Below the pieces are notes generated by a model. That model was not told where the DNA came from, made no database searches, and saw only the letters and a list, made by a program, of their open reading frames with translations. From PALSA-505 sp963702235 (GTDB lineage: Bacteria > Actinomycetota > Actinomycetes > Streptosporangiales > Streptosporangiaceae), in NCBI GenBank assembly GCA_963702235.1, contig CAVPBZ010000007.1:62001-126000 (forward strand): a DNA stretch of 64,000 nt, given 5' to 3'. The position numbers were made by a program, and so were the translations under genes. Positions 41,608 to 50,577 of the stretch are shown piece after piece; within the stretch, counting starts at the first letter, position 1; each line of letters begins with the position of its first letter.

Positions 41608-43722
41608 TTAACGCATGACAAAGCGCACGACGATGACGGTCACCAGGAACGTGAGCAACGGAAGCGAAGCGAGCGTGCACGGCCGGATCAGCCACGTGGC
41701 CGGGCGGTACACCCGGAGGAGTTCGCGCGCCGCGAGCAGGCCCAGCACGAGCCAGAGCACGATCACCCCGGCCACGTTCCAGCCGCTGGCCCGCAGGGTG
41801 GGGCCGCTTACGCTCAGCCCCAGCGGGCGGTGCCGCGCGCCCGGCGGCCAGTGCACGGTGTAGACCACGGCGCTGCTGGTGGCGAACGCGACCCGCACGC
41901 CCGGGGCGGCGGACATGGCGGCGTTGAACCGCCGTTCCCAGCCGGCCGGGTAGCTGGCCGTCTGCTGCAGCGCCGCCACTTCGGTCTGGGTGGCTATCAG
42001 GTACGAGCCGGGGCCGGCGCCGCGCAGCGCGGATACCAGCCCGGCCACCTTGACCGGATCCCGCGGGGCGAGCGCGGGTATGTAGACCAGCCTGGTCAGG
42101 TCGGTGTAGTCCCAGGGCATCTCCGGGGTGACGTCGATCTGCGGCGCCGTGCTCAGCCACAGCAGCCGCGCCCCGCCGGCGTCGTGCGCATAGACCCAGT
42201 TCACGGCGGTCAGCTCGCCCGGCGGGGTCTGCTCGAAGGCCTCGTTGCCGTAGCGGGCCAGGAAGAATCCGGCGGGCAGGATCAGGGCGCAGCCGGCCAG
42301 CACGGCCAGCGTGCGCCAGCGAGGCCGGCCCGCTTGCGGGTCAGGGAAGAAGGCGCAGGCGGCGAGCAGGCACACGGCGGGGAGCATGAACAAGTAGATC
42401 CGCAGCGCTATCTCGCCGCCGTAGCTCTGCAGCGCGACCATGAGGAGGGGCATGGCCGCCAGGGTCAGCAGGACGCGGTCGCTGATCCCCCGTCGCCTGC
42501 GGCGCAGCGCTCCCGCCGCCGCCAGCCCGATGATCACGGCGGCCAGCGCCTCCCGGCCGTGCAGGGCCAGCACGTGCGTGGGCGTACTGCCGGCCAGCCG
42601 GCTGCCGACGCTGGAGGTCAGGTTGCTGCCCAGCGCGCCGAGGCCGCCGAAGATGTCGGGAAGGTGGCCGTACCAGTAGCCGACGGTCTCGAAGCTGACC
42701 CAGCCGGCCAGGATCACCGCGAGCAGCACCGGCAGGCCGGTCAGCATGCACCGCCGCACCACGACGAGCGCGGCGCAGGCACCGATCATGAAGAACGGTG
42801 TCAGCTGGTGACTCGCCGTCGTGACCGCGAACAGGGCGATCAGCAGGGCGAGCAGGAACGCTCGCTGCCCGGCGCTGGCGGCTTCGGCCGGCCGTTCGCC
42901 GGCCCGCAGGGTGCCGAACAGCCGCCGGTGCAGCCGGGCCAGCCGGGGCAGCCGGGGCAGCCAGGAACGGGTGGGGGCGCCCGCCGGCTGGCCGGACCCG
43001 GACGTGACGAACCAGTTGACCAGTACCGCCAGGAAGACGAGGTAGAGCAGGTAGCCGAACGCCTGCGGCGAGAAGTAGTCTTGCCCGACCCAGTTGCCCG
43101 CGGCGAACAGGAAGCCCGCCAGCCATCGGGCCCGCCAGGAGACCCGCAGGTTGCGCATGAGCAGGAAGAGCGGCGGCAGGCAGAGCAGGTCGACCGCTAC
43201 CGGCCATATCCGCAGCAGCGCGAGCAGGCCGTGCGTTCCGGCCGCGCCGGTCACGAACGAGACCAGGGCGAAGAAGCCAGGCCAGCTGAAGTACGCGGCC
43301 AGGCCGGGAGCCGCGTGGCCCGTCCTGCTGATGTACTCGACATAGCCGGCGATCTGGTACGCCGTGGGGAACCGCGGCTCGGGCTCGGCGAAGATGGTGA
43401 TCCCGTCCAGGCAGACGACCAGGCCGGCCAGCGCGGCGGCCAGGACCGTCCGGTGCGCCGTGGGCAGGGCGAGCCCGAGCATGAACGCCAGGGCGATCAG
43501 CACCACGCCGGCCAGCGCGCCGGCCGGCAGCACGGACAGCAGGCCGAGCCCGTTCATCCGGGTGAGGCTGACGGACCGCAGCGAGGCGAAGAAAACGATG
43601 AGGCCCGTGGCCGTCAGCGCGCCCACCGCTGCCGCCGGTGACCACTCGGGCAGCCGGAGGGTACGCACGGACGCCAGCGTCAGGCCGGCGGCCGCCGCGG
43701 GATCGCTGGCCTTCGTGGTCAC
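41608..43722 (-). CDS. Large polytopic membrane protein (O-antigen-polymerase/GT-C-like)
   Basis: 704 residues from GTG 43722 (GTGA overlap with the flippase stop). About 13-14 TM helices, with a long extracytoplasmic loop near residues 75-110 (TIFAEPEPRFPTAYQ..., EYISRTGHAAPGLAAYF) and a soluble C-terminal region (about 500-640) before two last helices. The layout resembles bacterial GT-C glycosyltransferases or Wzy-type polymerases, but no signature motif settles this. Its place between flippase and NRPS suggests polymerisation or final transfer of a lipid-linked glycan outside the membrane. Confidence 0.75.
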   Translation of the reverse strand: MTTKASDPAAAAGLTLASVRTLRLPEWSPAAAVGALTATGLIVFFASLRSVSLTRMNGLGLLSVLPAGALAGVVLIALAFMLGLALPTAHRTVLAAALAGLVVCLDGITIFAEPEPRFPTAYQIAGYVEYISRTGHAAPGLAAYFSWPGFFALVSFVTGAAGTHGLLALLRIWPVAVDLLCLPPLFLLMRNLRVSWRARWLAGFLFAAGNWVGQDYFSPQAFGYLLYLVFLAVLVNWFVTSGSGQPAGAPTRSWLPRLPRLARLHRRLFGTLRAGERPAEAASAGQRAFLLALLIALFAVTTASHQLTPFFMIGACAALVVVRRCMLTGLPVLLAVILAGWVSFETVGYWYGHLPDIFGGLGALGSNLTSSVGSRLAGSTPTHVLALHGREALAAVIIGLAAAGALRRRRRGISDRVLLTLAAMPLLMVALQSYGGEIALRIYLFMLPAVCLLAACAFFPDPQAGRPRWRTLAVLAGCALILPAGFFLARYGNEAFEQTPPGELTAVNWVYAHDAGGARLLWLSTAPQIDVTPEMPWDYTDLTRLVYIPALAPRDPVKVAGLVSALRGAGPGSYLIATQTEVAALQQTASYPAGWERRFNAAMSAAPGVRVAFATSSAVVYTVHWPPGARHRPLGLSVSGPTLRASGWNVAGVIVLWLVLGLLAARELLRVYRPATWLIRPCTLASLPLLTFLVTVIVVRFVMR

Positions 43723-45098
43723 TGGGCGATCACCTCCCGGCCGGCCCGCCGCTTGCCCTTCCGGCCACCGGTCAGCACCTGCCAGAGGCCCGCGCTGATC
43801 ACCAGGGCGATGACGGACTGGCTCGCGAGCACCGCGATCGCCGCGCCCACGGTGCCGACGGCGCTGACCAGCGGCACGGCGAGCCCCAGCATCAGGACCG
43901 CCCGGGCCGCCTGGATCAGGGCCACCAGCGACGTGCGGTTCTGCGCACGCAATGCGCCCAGGTACACCTCGGTCACCGCCCTGGGCAGCGTGGCCACGGC
44001 GAGCAGTTCGAGGACCGTCGCGCCGTGGGCGGCATAGGCCGTGCCGAACAGCCGCAGCCACCAGGGCGCGAGCAGGGCGAGCAGGACCGCGCACGGCGTC
44101 AGCATCGAGGCCACCCGGCGGAGCGCTTTGCGGCAGTTGACGGCGAGCGTCGCCGCCTGGAAAGCTCCCTCGACGGTCAGCGACATCCCCATGTTGATGC
44201 CGATCATGTCCACCATGCCCGCGATCACCCAGGCGACGTAGAAGTAGGCGATCGCGGCGGCGTCGGTGCGCGCGGCCACGACCACCGGGATGAGGCTGAC
44301 GGTGGCCAGCAGGCACAGCGCCCCGGAGTAGTCACCGGCCAGGAACCGCCCGATCTGGCGGTTACTGGGCGGCCGGAAGCCCTGCGTCGCCACGGTGTGG
44401 CGTGGCACCAGGCTGCCGAAGATCAGCGCGTTGATCAGCGGGACCGCCACGATGACCGGGAGCATCCAGGAGACGTAGATCCCGGTGTGATCCGGGAGGG
44501 CCGACACGAGCAGCACCAGCAAGACGATCTTCACGACGCCGAAGATGCTGTTCTCCGCGAACACCCAGAACGCGCCCCGCAGCCCGATCAGGACGCTGTC
44601 CTGCAGGGTGAAGATGGCCCAGACCGCCACGCAGCCGACGAAGACCAGCCCGGTGACCGGGGCGCCCAGCTGCGCATACGAGGGCCCCCACCAGCCGATG
44701 GTCAGCAGGAAGACAGCCGCCAGGCCGACCGAGGTCACCGCGCTCACCACGTAGGCGCGGACGACGAGCGATCTGGTCCGCGAGCCGGCTTGCGGGATGA
44801 ACCGGGTGAGCGCCCCGTTGAAGTTCAAGGCCGTGAAGCCGGCCAGCAAGTTCATCGCCGCGTACGCGGCCGATGCTCTCCCGACGGCGGCGGCCGGGTA
44901 GAAACGGGCCATCAGCAGCCAGTAGACCAGGCCGAGCACGCCCGTTGCCCCGCTGTTGGCTATCAGGGCGTAGCCGTTACGGGAAAGCGGGTCGGCGAGT
45001 TCCCGCCGCAGCCCCAGCATCTTCGCCGGGGTGAGCACCTGCCAGGCCGGCCGGTACCCGCGCTGGCCTGGCGGCAGGGCAGACATCCTATGCGTCAT
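43719..45098 (-). CDS. Lipid-linked oligosaccharide flippase (Wzx-like, MOP superfamily)
   Basis: 459 residues (ATG 45098; ATG 45086 also possible). About 12-14 TM helices from residue 40. NGYALIANSGATGVLGLVYW, LLMARFYPAAAVGRASAAYA, and the mid-protein AYFYVAWVIAGMVDMIGINM follow the pattern of polysaccharide-export flippases (RfbX/Wzx). Co-transcribed with the membrane protein and NRPS downstream through 4-nt overlaps. It would move an undecaprenyl- or polyprenyl-linked glycan outward. Confidence 0.85.
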   Translation of the reverse strand: MTHRMSALPPGQRGYRPAWQVLTPAKMLGLRRELADPLSRNGYALIANSGATGVLGLVYWLLMARFYPAAAVGRASAAYAAMNLLAGFTALNFNGALTRFIPQAGSRTRSLVVRAYVVSAVTSVGLAAVFLLTIGWWGPSYAQLGAPVTGLVFVGCVAVWAIFTLQDSVLIGLRGAFWVFAENSIFGVVKIVLLVLLVSALPDHTGIYVSWMLPVIVAVPLINALIFGSLVPRHTVATQGFRPPSNRQIGRFLAGDYSGALCLLATVSLIPVVVAARTDAAAIAYFYVAWVIAGMVDMIGINMGMSLTVEGAFQAATLAVNCRKALRRVASMLTPCAVLLALLAPWWLRLFGTAYAAHGATVLELLAVATLPRAVTEVYLGALRAQNRTSLVALIQAARAVLMLGLAVPLVSAVGTVGAAIAVLASQSVIALVISAGLWQVLTGGRKGKRRAGREVIAQ

Positions 45099-45173
45099 GC
45101 GAAACCAGGCCCTGCCCTCCCTGCCTCACGACCGGCAGCGTCACCACCGGCAGCATCGAGGGTGGCTCTGCGG

Positions 45174-47159
45174 TCACCGGCGCCTCCGGATCCCGGGTCC
45201 GGCGGCCGCTGCGGTGCTCGCGGTCCGCAGCGGTGGCACGCGCCTGCTCACCGAGCCCACCATGTATCCGGCCGCTGTGGCGGCCAGGCCGGTGACGATC
45301 GCTCCCGCCCGGCCGAGCCCGGACCAGTCGCCCCGCAGCATATCGGCGATCGCCCGGGCGACCCCGCTCGGCAAGGTCCTGGTGGCGTAACGCCGTTCGG
45401 ACGCCAGCCCGTCGGCGGTGCCGACGCTGGCAGTCACCAGCGCCTTCGAGAGGCCCTCGGCGTAACAGCGGGAAAGGAAGTAGGAGAGCCGGCAGCGACC
45501 GGCGGGAACCAGGTGCCAGGTCACCGCCCGGTCGTCGAACAGGAACACCGATCCGGGTGAGCGCTGGCTGAGCCTGATGCAGAACTCCGTCTCCTCGCAG
45601 CCGAACGGCCGTCTGGCCGCGGACCGGCCGATGCCGTTGCGGAAACCTCCGGCCAGCTCGAACGCGTCCCGGCGGAACGACGCGCTCGCCCCGAGCAGGT
45701 TCCTGACCGGCGCGCGGGATCCCGGCATCCCGCGGTAGGTGCAGCCGACCACCCAGTCGAACTCGCTGGGAAACCAGGACGGGCGAGGCCTCTGCCAGCT
45801 GGGCAGGATGAGGCCGCCCACGCCCATGACCACCGGATCGGCGTAAGAATCGGCCAGGAACTTCAGCCAGTCGGGGTCGGCGACCGCGTCGTCGTCCAGG
45901 AACGCCACGACGTCCCCCCGAGCGATGGAGACGCCGGTGTTCCTGGCTCCTGACAATCCGCGTTCCTCGCGGTTCTCCACGACCCTGACATCGGGCAGTG
46001 CGGCGGCCAGCGAGGCGTGCAGCGCCGGATGGTGGTCGACCACCACTATGATTTCCCGGCTCTGGAAGCTCTGCGCCCGCACGGACTCCACAGCCGCGCA
46101 GGTCTCACTCCAGCGGTCCGGGGTGTGGGCGCAGATCACCACCGAGATCAGGCCCGGGACGGCCGCCTGCGAAACCCGGGCGGCCGCCGGGCGGACCTGC
46201 CCGCCCGGCCAGTCCTGGCCGGACCGTTCCGCGGCCGGCCGCGCTCGCGCCTTGCTGATCCTGCGCTGAGGGCCGATGGCCTCGGCGGTGATGGCCTTCA
46301 GGATCCGCCAGCCGTCGCCGAAGACGCGGAGGTTGCTTTCCCCATGCACCCGGGGCCACTCGTAGCTGGGTATCTCCTGCACCCGCAGGTGCGCCTTCGC
46401 GGCCCGGATGTTCATCACGGTCTCTATCTCGAACCCGTTGCAGTCGAGATTCAGGGCCGGCAGGTGCTTGGACCACAGGGCGTTGTAGCCGTAGCACAGG
46501 TCGGTGTAACGGGTGCCGAAGGCCAGGTTCACCAGGCCGCTGAGGACCCGGTTCCCGAGCCGGCGTGCCGGGGTAATGTCGTCGCTGCCTCCGCTGCTGC
46601 TGAACCGTGACCCCTTCGCGTAGTCGGCGCCGCCGACCAGGGCCGCGACGAACCGGGGGATCTCGCTGCCCTCGGTCGAGCCGTCAGCGTCCATCATCAC
46701 GATGATGTCGCTGGTGCACGCCTTGAACCCGGCGAGCACGGCGTCGCCCTTGCCGGCTTTCGGCTGGATGATGACCTTGGCGTCGGGACGGCACTGCCGG
46801 GCGACGGCAATGCTGTCGTCCACCGACCGCCCGTCCACGAGGACCACCTCGTCCACCCAGTCCGGAAGCGACCGCAGGGTCATCGGCAGGTTCCGCGCCT
46901 CGTTCTTGACCGGGATGACGACGCTGACCGTCGGGGCGATGGCGAGGTCCGCCGACACGGCACGGTACCGATCCCGGCCGGGGCCGGAGGGTTCGTGATC
47001 GGAGGCAGCCGGGATCGCGGCACCCGGCTCTGACCGGGCTTCCGGCGCCCGCGGCTCTGTTCGCCCGGGGCGAGCAGAGCCCGGCCGCGTGATCCGCTGC
47101 CGCAGATATCCCCACCGCCCCCGGGGGCCTTGGACTGCCCCTTGCGCAACGCCATCCAC
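45174..47159 (-). CDS. Tandem two-domain GT2 glycosyltransferase
   Basis: 661 residues from GTG 47159, preceded by GAGGGGGG. Two family-2 domains in one chain. Domain 1 (about 75-310): VSVVIPVKNEARNLPMTLRS, VVLVDGRSVDD, IVMMDADGSTEGSE (DxD) and FEIETVMNIRAAKAHLRV. It resembles dolichol-phosphate-mannose-synthase-like enzymes. Domain 2 (about 340-600): ISVVICAHTPDRWSETCAAV, GLSGARNTGVSIARGDVVAF, LDDDAVADPDW, GCEETEFCIRLSQRSPG. A C-terminal 70 residues may carry one TM. First gene of the minus-strand operon, 75 bp ahead of the flippase. Likely assembles the lipid-linked glycan at the cytoplasmic face. Confidence 0.85.
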   Translation of the reverse strand: MDGVAQGAVQGPRGRWGYLRQRITRPGSARPGRTEPRAPEARSEPGAAIPAASDHEPSGPGRDRYRAVSADLAIAPTVSVVIPVKNEARNLPMTLRSLPDWVDEVVLVDGRSVDDSIAVARQCRPDAKVIIQPKAGKGDAVLAGFKACTSDIIVMMDADGSTEGSEIPRFVAALVGGADYAKGSRFSSSGGSDDITPARRLGNRVLSGLVNLAFGTRYTDLCYGYNALWSKHLPALNLDCNGFEIETVMNIRAAKAHLRVQEIPSYEWPRVHGESNLRVFGDGWRILKAITAEAIGPQRRISKARARPAAERSGQDWPGGQVRPAAARVSQAAVPGLISVVICAHTPDRWSETCAAVESVRAQSFQSREIIVVVDHHPALHASLAAALPDVRVVENREERGLSGARNTGVSIARGDVVAFLDDDAVADPDWLKFLADSYADPVVMGVGGLILPSWQRPRPSWFPSEFDWVVGCTYRGMPGSRAPVRNLLGASASFRRDAFELAGGFRNGIGRSAARRPFGCEETEFCIRLSQRSPGSVFLFDDRAVTWHLVPAGRCRLSYFLSRCYAEGLSKALVTASVGTADGLASERRYATRTLPSGVARAIADMLRGDWSGLGRAGAIVTGLAATAAGYMVGSVSRRVPPLRTASTAAAAGPGIRRRR

Positions 47160-47316
47160 CGCGAACCCCCCTCGCACACGACGGTCGACGACAGTTGACG
47201 TGTGAGCACGGCGGATGGTTTACATACTTTTAACGACTTTTAATCACTAAGTGTAATAACTGCAGGTAGAGGGCTGCGTAATATATACGAGTCTTTACCA
47301 GAAATCAGGTGGGCGA
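47160..47316 (-). promoter_or_regulatory. A+T-rich upstream region of the NRPS/glycan operon
   Basis: Positions 47215-47310 are strikingly A+T-rich (TTTACATACTTTTAACGACT and onward, TAATATATACGAG), unlike any neighbouring spacer. The minus strand leads into the two-domain glycosyltransferase gene. No gene is visible. The shift in composition suggests a promoter, a nucleoid-protein (Lsr2-type) binding zone, or imported DNA. Confidence 0.5.
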
Positions 47317-47375
47317 TCATCGCAGTACGGTGGGAACCAGGGCCCGCGGTCGCCGCAAATCATTAGCCGCGCCTG

Positions 47376-47843
47376 TCACCGCGTCCGGAGCGGGTCCGGC
47401 CCCGGGGTGGCTGCTTCCGGAGCGGGTCCGGCCCCCGGGTCGGCCGGCCCCGGCGGCGCGGGCGGAGCCGCTCGGCGCCGCGCCGGGACCGCGCGCCTGA
47501 CCGGCGGTAGCCGCCCGGCCAGGCAGACCGCGGTGATCCCGGCGACCGCCAGCAGGCCGCCGGTGGGTGACCACGCCCCCGCGGCGAGCATGATGATCGC
47601 GGTCAGGGCGAGGATGGCGATGTCGGCGGCGCATGCGATGATCAGCCGGGCGAAACGATCGAATCCGCGCAGCAGCCCGGCCACGGCTGCCGTCGGCGCC
47701 ACCGCCAGGAACAACAGCACCAGGACCGTCCGCACGGCGGAATGCACGCCCGCGACCTCCAGGCCCAGCCCGGCCGCACCGGCCGCGCCTGCCGCCACGG
47801 CGACGGCCCAGGTCAGCCAGGCGCGCATCGGAATCCCGCCCAT
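47376..47843 (-). CDS. Small membrane protein, four TM helices
   Basis: 155 residues from ATG 47843 (ATG 47828 also possible). Hydrophobic segments WLTWAVAVAAGAAGAAGLGL, VRTVLVLLFLAVAPTAAVAG, LIIACAADIAILALTAIIML and GLLAVAGITAVCLAG, followed by a Pro/Ala/Arg-rich tail of 40 residues. I do not recognise a family. It precedes the glycan operon on the same strand but is separated by the A+T-rich region, so it likely has its own promoter. Divergent from pepQ. Confidence 0.6.
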   Translation of the reverse strand: MGGIPMRAWLTWAVAVAAGAAGAAGLGLEVAGVHSAVRTVLVLLFLAVAPTAAVAGLLRGFDRFARLIIACAADIAILALTAIIMLAAGAWSPTGGLLAVAGITAVCLAGRLPPVRRAVPARRRAAPPAPPGPADPGAGPAPEAATPGPDPLRTR

Positions 47844-48111
47844 CAGCACACCACGAATATATGCCGAAGCGCCCGGCCGCACCTGCCGGTCGCACCGACG
47901 TCATCAGCCCTGCCGCGGGCGTCCGGCGCGAACGTGCGGGGCGGCCGCAGCGCGGGCTGCGGGTGTGCCCTGGCCGGGCTGGACAGGCGATGTGCAGGAA
48001 CGTGGTCATCTGCCTGGCCGTCGTGGCGGCGGTCCTGCTGCTCGCCGGGCTGGCGGTGGCCATCGGTGACGGCGCGGCCACGGTCTGGCGGGCCGGCGTA
48101 CAGTCTGCGCT

Positions 48112-49212
48112 ATGCCCGAAATGCACGCCGCCCGCCGCCAGCGCGCCCAGGCCCGGGTGGCCGCGCTGGACGCCGACGCCGCGCTGGTCACCCACCTGCC
48201 GAACGTGCGCTACCTCACCGGCCTGGCCAGCTCCAACGCCGCGCTGCTGATCCCGGCGGCCGGCCGCTGCGTGCTCGCGACGGACTCGCGCTACACGCTC
48301 GCCGCGGAGCGGGACGCCCCGGACCTCGAGCTGCTGACCGAGCGGTTCCTGGTCCCGGCGTTCGGCGGCCTGGCGGCCGAGCGGGGATACCGCAGGCTGC
48401 TGTTCGAGGCGCAGGAGATGACCGTGGCCAGCCACCAGCGACTCGCCGCTGAAGCAGTGGGGGTGGAGCTGGCACCGTTCGGCCGGGAAATAGAGGAGCT
48501 ACGAACGGTCAAGGATGACGCGGAGCTCGACCTGCTCGCCACCGCCTGCCGGATCAGCTGCCTGGCGCTCGAGGAGCTGCTGCCCACGATCAGGCCGGGC
48601 ATCAGCGAGCGGCAGCTGGCCACCGCGATCGAGCGCCGGATGGTGGATCTGGGCGCCGAAGGCCCCGCCTTCGACACGATCGTGGCCAGCGGGCCGAACG
48701 GCGCGATCCCGCACCACGCGCCCGGCGACCGGTCGCTGCGGCGCGGTGACCTGGTCACGATCGACTTCGGCGCCCGGTTCGGCGGTTACCACGCGGACAT
48801 GACCAGGACCGTCAGCCTCGGCGAGCCCGCCCAGTGGCAGCGGGAGACCTACGAGCTGGTGGCGCGGGCGCAGCAGGCCGGCCTGACCGCGGCGAAGCCG
48901 GGCGCGGGGCTGGCCGATGTGGACGCCGCGGCCAGGGATCTGATCGGCGACGCCGGTCACGGCGAGCACTTCAAGCACGGGCTGGGGCACGGCGTTGGCC
49001 TGGAGGTGCACGAGGCACCGATGTTCGGGTACGCCAGCACGGGTAGACTCGCTGCCCGGGTCCCGGTCACCATCGAGCCAGGTGTATACCTGCCGGGCAG
49101 GGGCGGCGTCCGGATTGAGGACGTCCTCGTGGTGGACGGCGAAGGAACCTCCGGGCCCTCGGGACACGGAGGCCTGCTCACCACGACCACCAGGGAACTG
49201 CTCGCGCTGTAA
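48112..49212 (+). CDS. pepQ: Xaa-Pro aminopeptidase/dipeptidase, M24 family
   Basis: 366 residues. N-terminal creatinase-like domain (1-125), then the pita-bread catalytic domain with the five metal ligands: Asp in VTIDFGARF, Asp in YHADMTRTVS, His in GLGHGVGLEVHEAP, Glu in VTIEPGVYLPG, and Glu in GGVRIEDVLVV. Cleaves peptides next to proline. In Mycobacterium pepQ lies between the aro genes and efp; here pepQ-efp-nusB remain together but are cut off from aroQ. The gene symbol follows that synteny. Confidence 0.93.
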   Translation: MPEMHAARRQRAQARVAALDADAALVTHLPNVRYLTGLASSNAALLIPAAGRCVLATDSRYTLAAERDAPDLELLTERFLVPAFGGLAAERGYRRLLFEAQEMTVASHQRLAAEAVGVELAPFGREIEELRTVKDDAELDLLATACRISCLALEELLPTIRPGISERQLATAIERRMVDLGAEGPAFDTIVASGPNGAIPHHAPGDRSLRRGDLVTIDFGARFGGYHADMTRTVSLGEPAQWQRETYELVARAQQAGLTAAKPGAGLADVDAAARDLIGDAGHGEHFKHGLGHGVGLEVHEAPMFGYASTGRLAARVPVTIEPGVYLPGRGGVRIEDVLVVDGEGTSGPSGHGGLLTTTTRELLAL

Positions 49213-49255
49213 CCACGCGGGCGCACTCGGCAAGCGCATCCAGGAGAGACCAGAC

Positions 49256-49813
49256 GTGGCCACGACGAATGACCTGAAGAACGGGATGACGCTGAGCATC
49301 GACGGCCAGCTCTGGAACGTCGTGGAGTTTCAGCACGTCAAGCCCGGCAAGGGCGGTGCCTTCGTGCGCACCAAACTGAAGAACGTGATGTCCGGCAAGG
49401 TTGTCGACAGGACGTTCAACGCCAGCGTCAAGGTTGACGTGGCCAACGTTGACAAGCGGGAGATGCAGTACCTCTACCGGGAGGGAGAGGACTTCGTCTT
49501 CATGGACACCCGCGACTACGACCAGCCGCGGATCCCGGCCGCGGTGGTGGGCGACGCCAGGAACTTCCTGCTCGAGGAGCAGATGGCCACCGTGGCGTTC
49601 AACGACGGGGTGCCGCTCTACGTGGAGCTGCCCGCCGCGGTGGAGCTGACCATCACCAGCACCGACCCGGGGGTGCAGGGCGACCGGTCCACCGGCGGCA
49701 CCAAGCCGGCCACGCTGGAGACGGGCGCCCAGGTGCAGGTGCCGCTGTTCATCTCGACCGGCGAGAAGGTCAGGGTGGACACCCGCACCGGCGAGTACCT
49801 CAGCCGCGCCTAA
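49256..49813 (+). CDS. efp: Elongation factor P
   Basis: 185 residues from GTG 49256. Three beta-barrel domains: TNDLKNGMTLSIDGQLWNVV, EFQHVKPGKGGAFVRTKLKN (loop carrying the Lys that is modified in some bacteria), YRTF-type EFP signature as DRTFNASVKVDVANVD, YVELPAAVELTITSTDPGVQ, and the C-terminal GDRSTGGTKPATLETG, QVPLFISTGEKVRVDTRTGE. Relieves ribosome stalling at polyproline. Central gene of the pepQ-efp-nusB block. Confidence 0.97.
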   Translation: MATTNDLKNGMTLSIDGQLWNVVEFQHVKPGKGGAFVRTKLKNVMSGKVVDRTFNASVKVDVANVDKREMQYLYREGEDFVFMDTRDYDQPRIPAAVVGDARNFLLEEQMATVAFNDGVPLYVELPAAVELTITSTDPGVQGDRSTGGTKPATLETGAQVQVPLFISTGEKVRVDTRTGEYLSRA

Positions 49814-49857
49814 CCCGCCGTCAGCGCCGGCCGGCGCAGTCAGGAACCCGCGAGACC

Positions 49858-50433
49858 ATGGCCGCACGCAGCAAGGCACGCAAGCGCGCCCTCGATGTGC
49901 TGTACGAGGCCGACCTGCGGGATGAGCCCGTCCTCGAGCTGCTGGACCAGCGGGTAGCCGATGCCAGCCCGCCCGTCGCGCCGTACGCGACCGAGCTGGT
50001 CCGCGGCGTTCAGCTGCACCGGGAGCGGATCGACGAGCTGCTGGCCGCGCACGCCTCGGACTGGACGCTGGACCGGATGCCTGCGGTGGACCGCAACGTC
50101 CTGCGGATCGGCGCGTACGAGCTGCTCTGGGCCGCCGATGTGCCGGACGGCGTGGCGATCAGCGAGGCCGTGCAGCTAGCCCGGTCGCTGTCCACCGACG
50201 CGTCTCCGGCGTTCGTCAACGGCCTGCTCGCCCGGCTGCTCGAGCTCAAGCCGGCGCTGGCCGCGGAGGAGCATGCCGCGGCGGCGCTGGCCGCCGAGAC
50301 GCCGGCCGCGGCGGCGCTGGCCGCCGAGACGCCGGCCGAAGACGAGACGGCAGCCGAGACGCCGGCAGCTGACCGGACGGCAGCCGAGACGCCGGCAGCT
50401 GACCAGACGGCGGCCGAGCAGACCGGCAGCTGA
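49858..50433 (+). CDS. nusB: Transcription antitermination factor NusB with long Ala/Glu/Thr-rich tail
   Basis: 191 residues. The core (1-137) is a normal NusB: RSKARKRALDVLYEADLRDE, LDRMPAVDRNVLRIGAYELL, GVAISEAVQLARSLSTDASP, AFVNGLLARLLE. The extra 50 residues are made of AAALAAETPA and TAAETPAAD repeats, probably disordered and acidic. NusB with NusE/S10 promotes rRNA antitermination. 44 bp after efp. Confidence 0.95.
   Translation: MAARSKARKRALDVLYEADLRDEPVLELLDQRVADASPPVAPYATELVRGVQLHRERIDELLAAHASDWTLDRMPAVDRNVLRIGAYELLWAADVPDGVAISEAVQLARSLSTDASPAFVNGLLARLLELKPALAAEEHAAAALAAETPAAAALAAETPAEDETAAETPAADRTAAETPAADQTAAEQTGS
50275..50432 (+). repeat. Tandem repeats encoding the NusB tail
   Basis: Two identical 30-bp units (50275-50304 and 50305-50334) are followed by about 33-bp units containing GACGGCAGCCGAGACGCCGG (50346 onward). 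They are in frame with nusB and run up to the stop codon. Slippage-prone, so tail length is probably variable between strains. Confidence 0.85.
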
Positions 50434-50577
50434 CCAGACGGCCGCTGACCGGCGGTTCTGCGCCGGCTATGCGCGGCCTTGTGCCCAGCTTGCGCTGGTC
50501 GCGAGCCGCCCTGGCTCATAGCAGGCGCACAGCCTTCGCCCAGTAGCGGCGCAGCCCCGCCGCCGATTCTCTAGCCC

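Noticed and set aside
47861..48250. Plus-strand ORF with a TM-like stretch (ATG at 47990, VVICLAVVAAVLLLAGLAVA) just before pepQ, where Mycobacterium has a small membrane protein gene
   Set aside because: Only about 40 codons lie before the pepQ start. The rest overlaps pepQ in another frame and becomes Pro/Arg/Trp-rich shadow sequence. It may be a decayed remnant of that gene, but I cannot support it as a gene.
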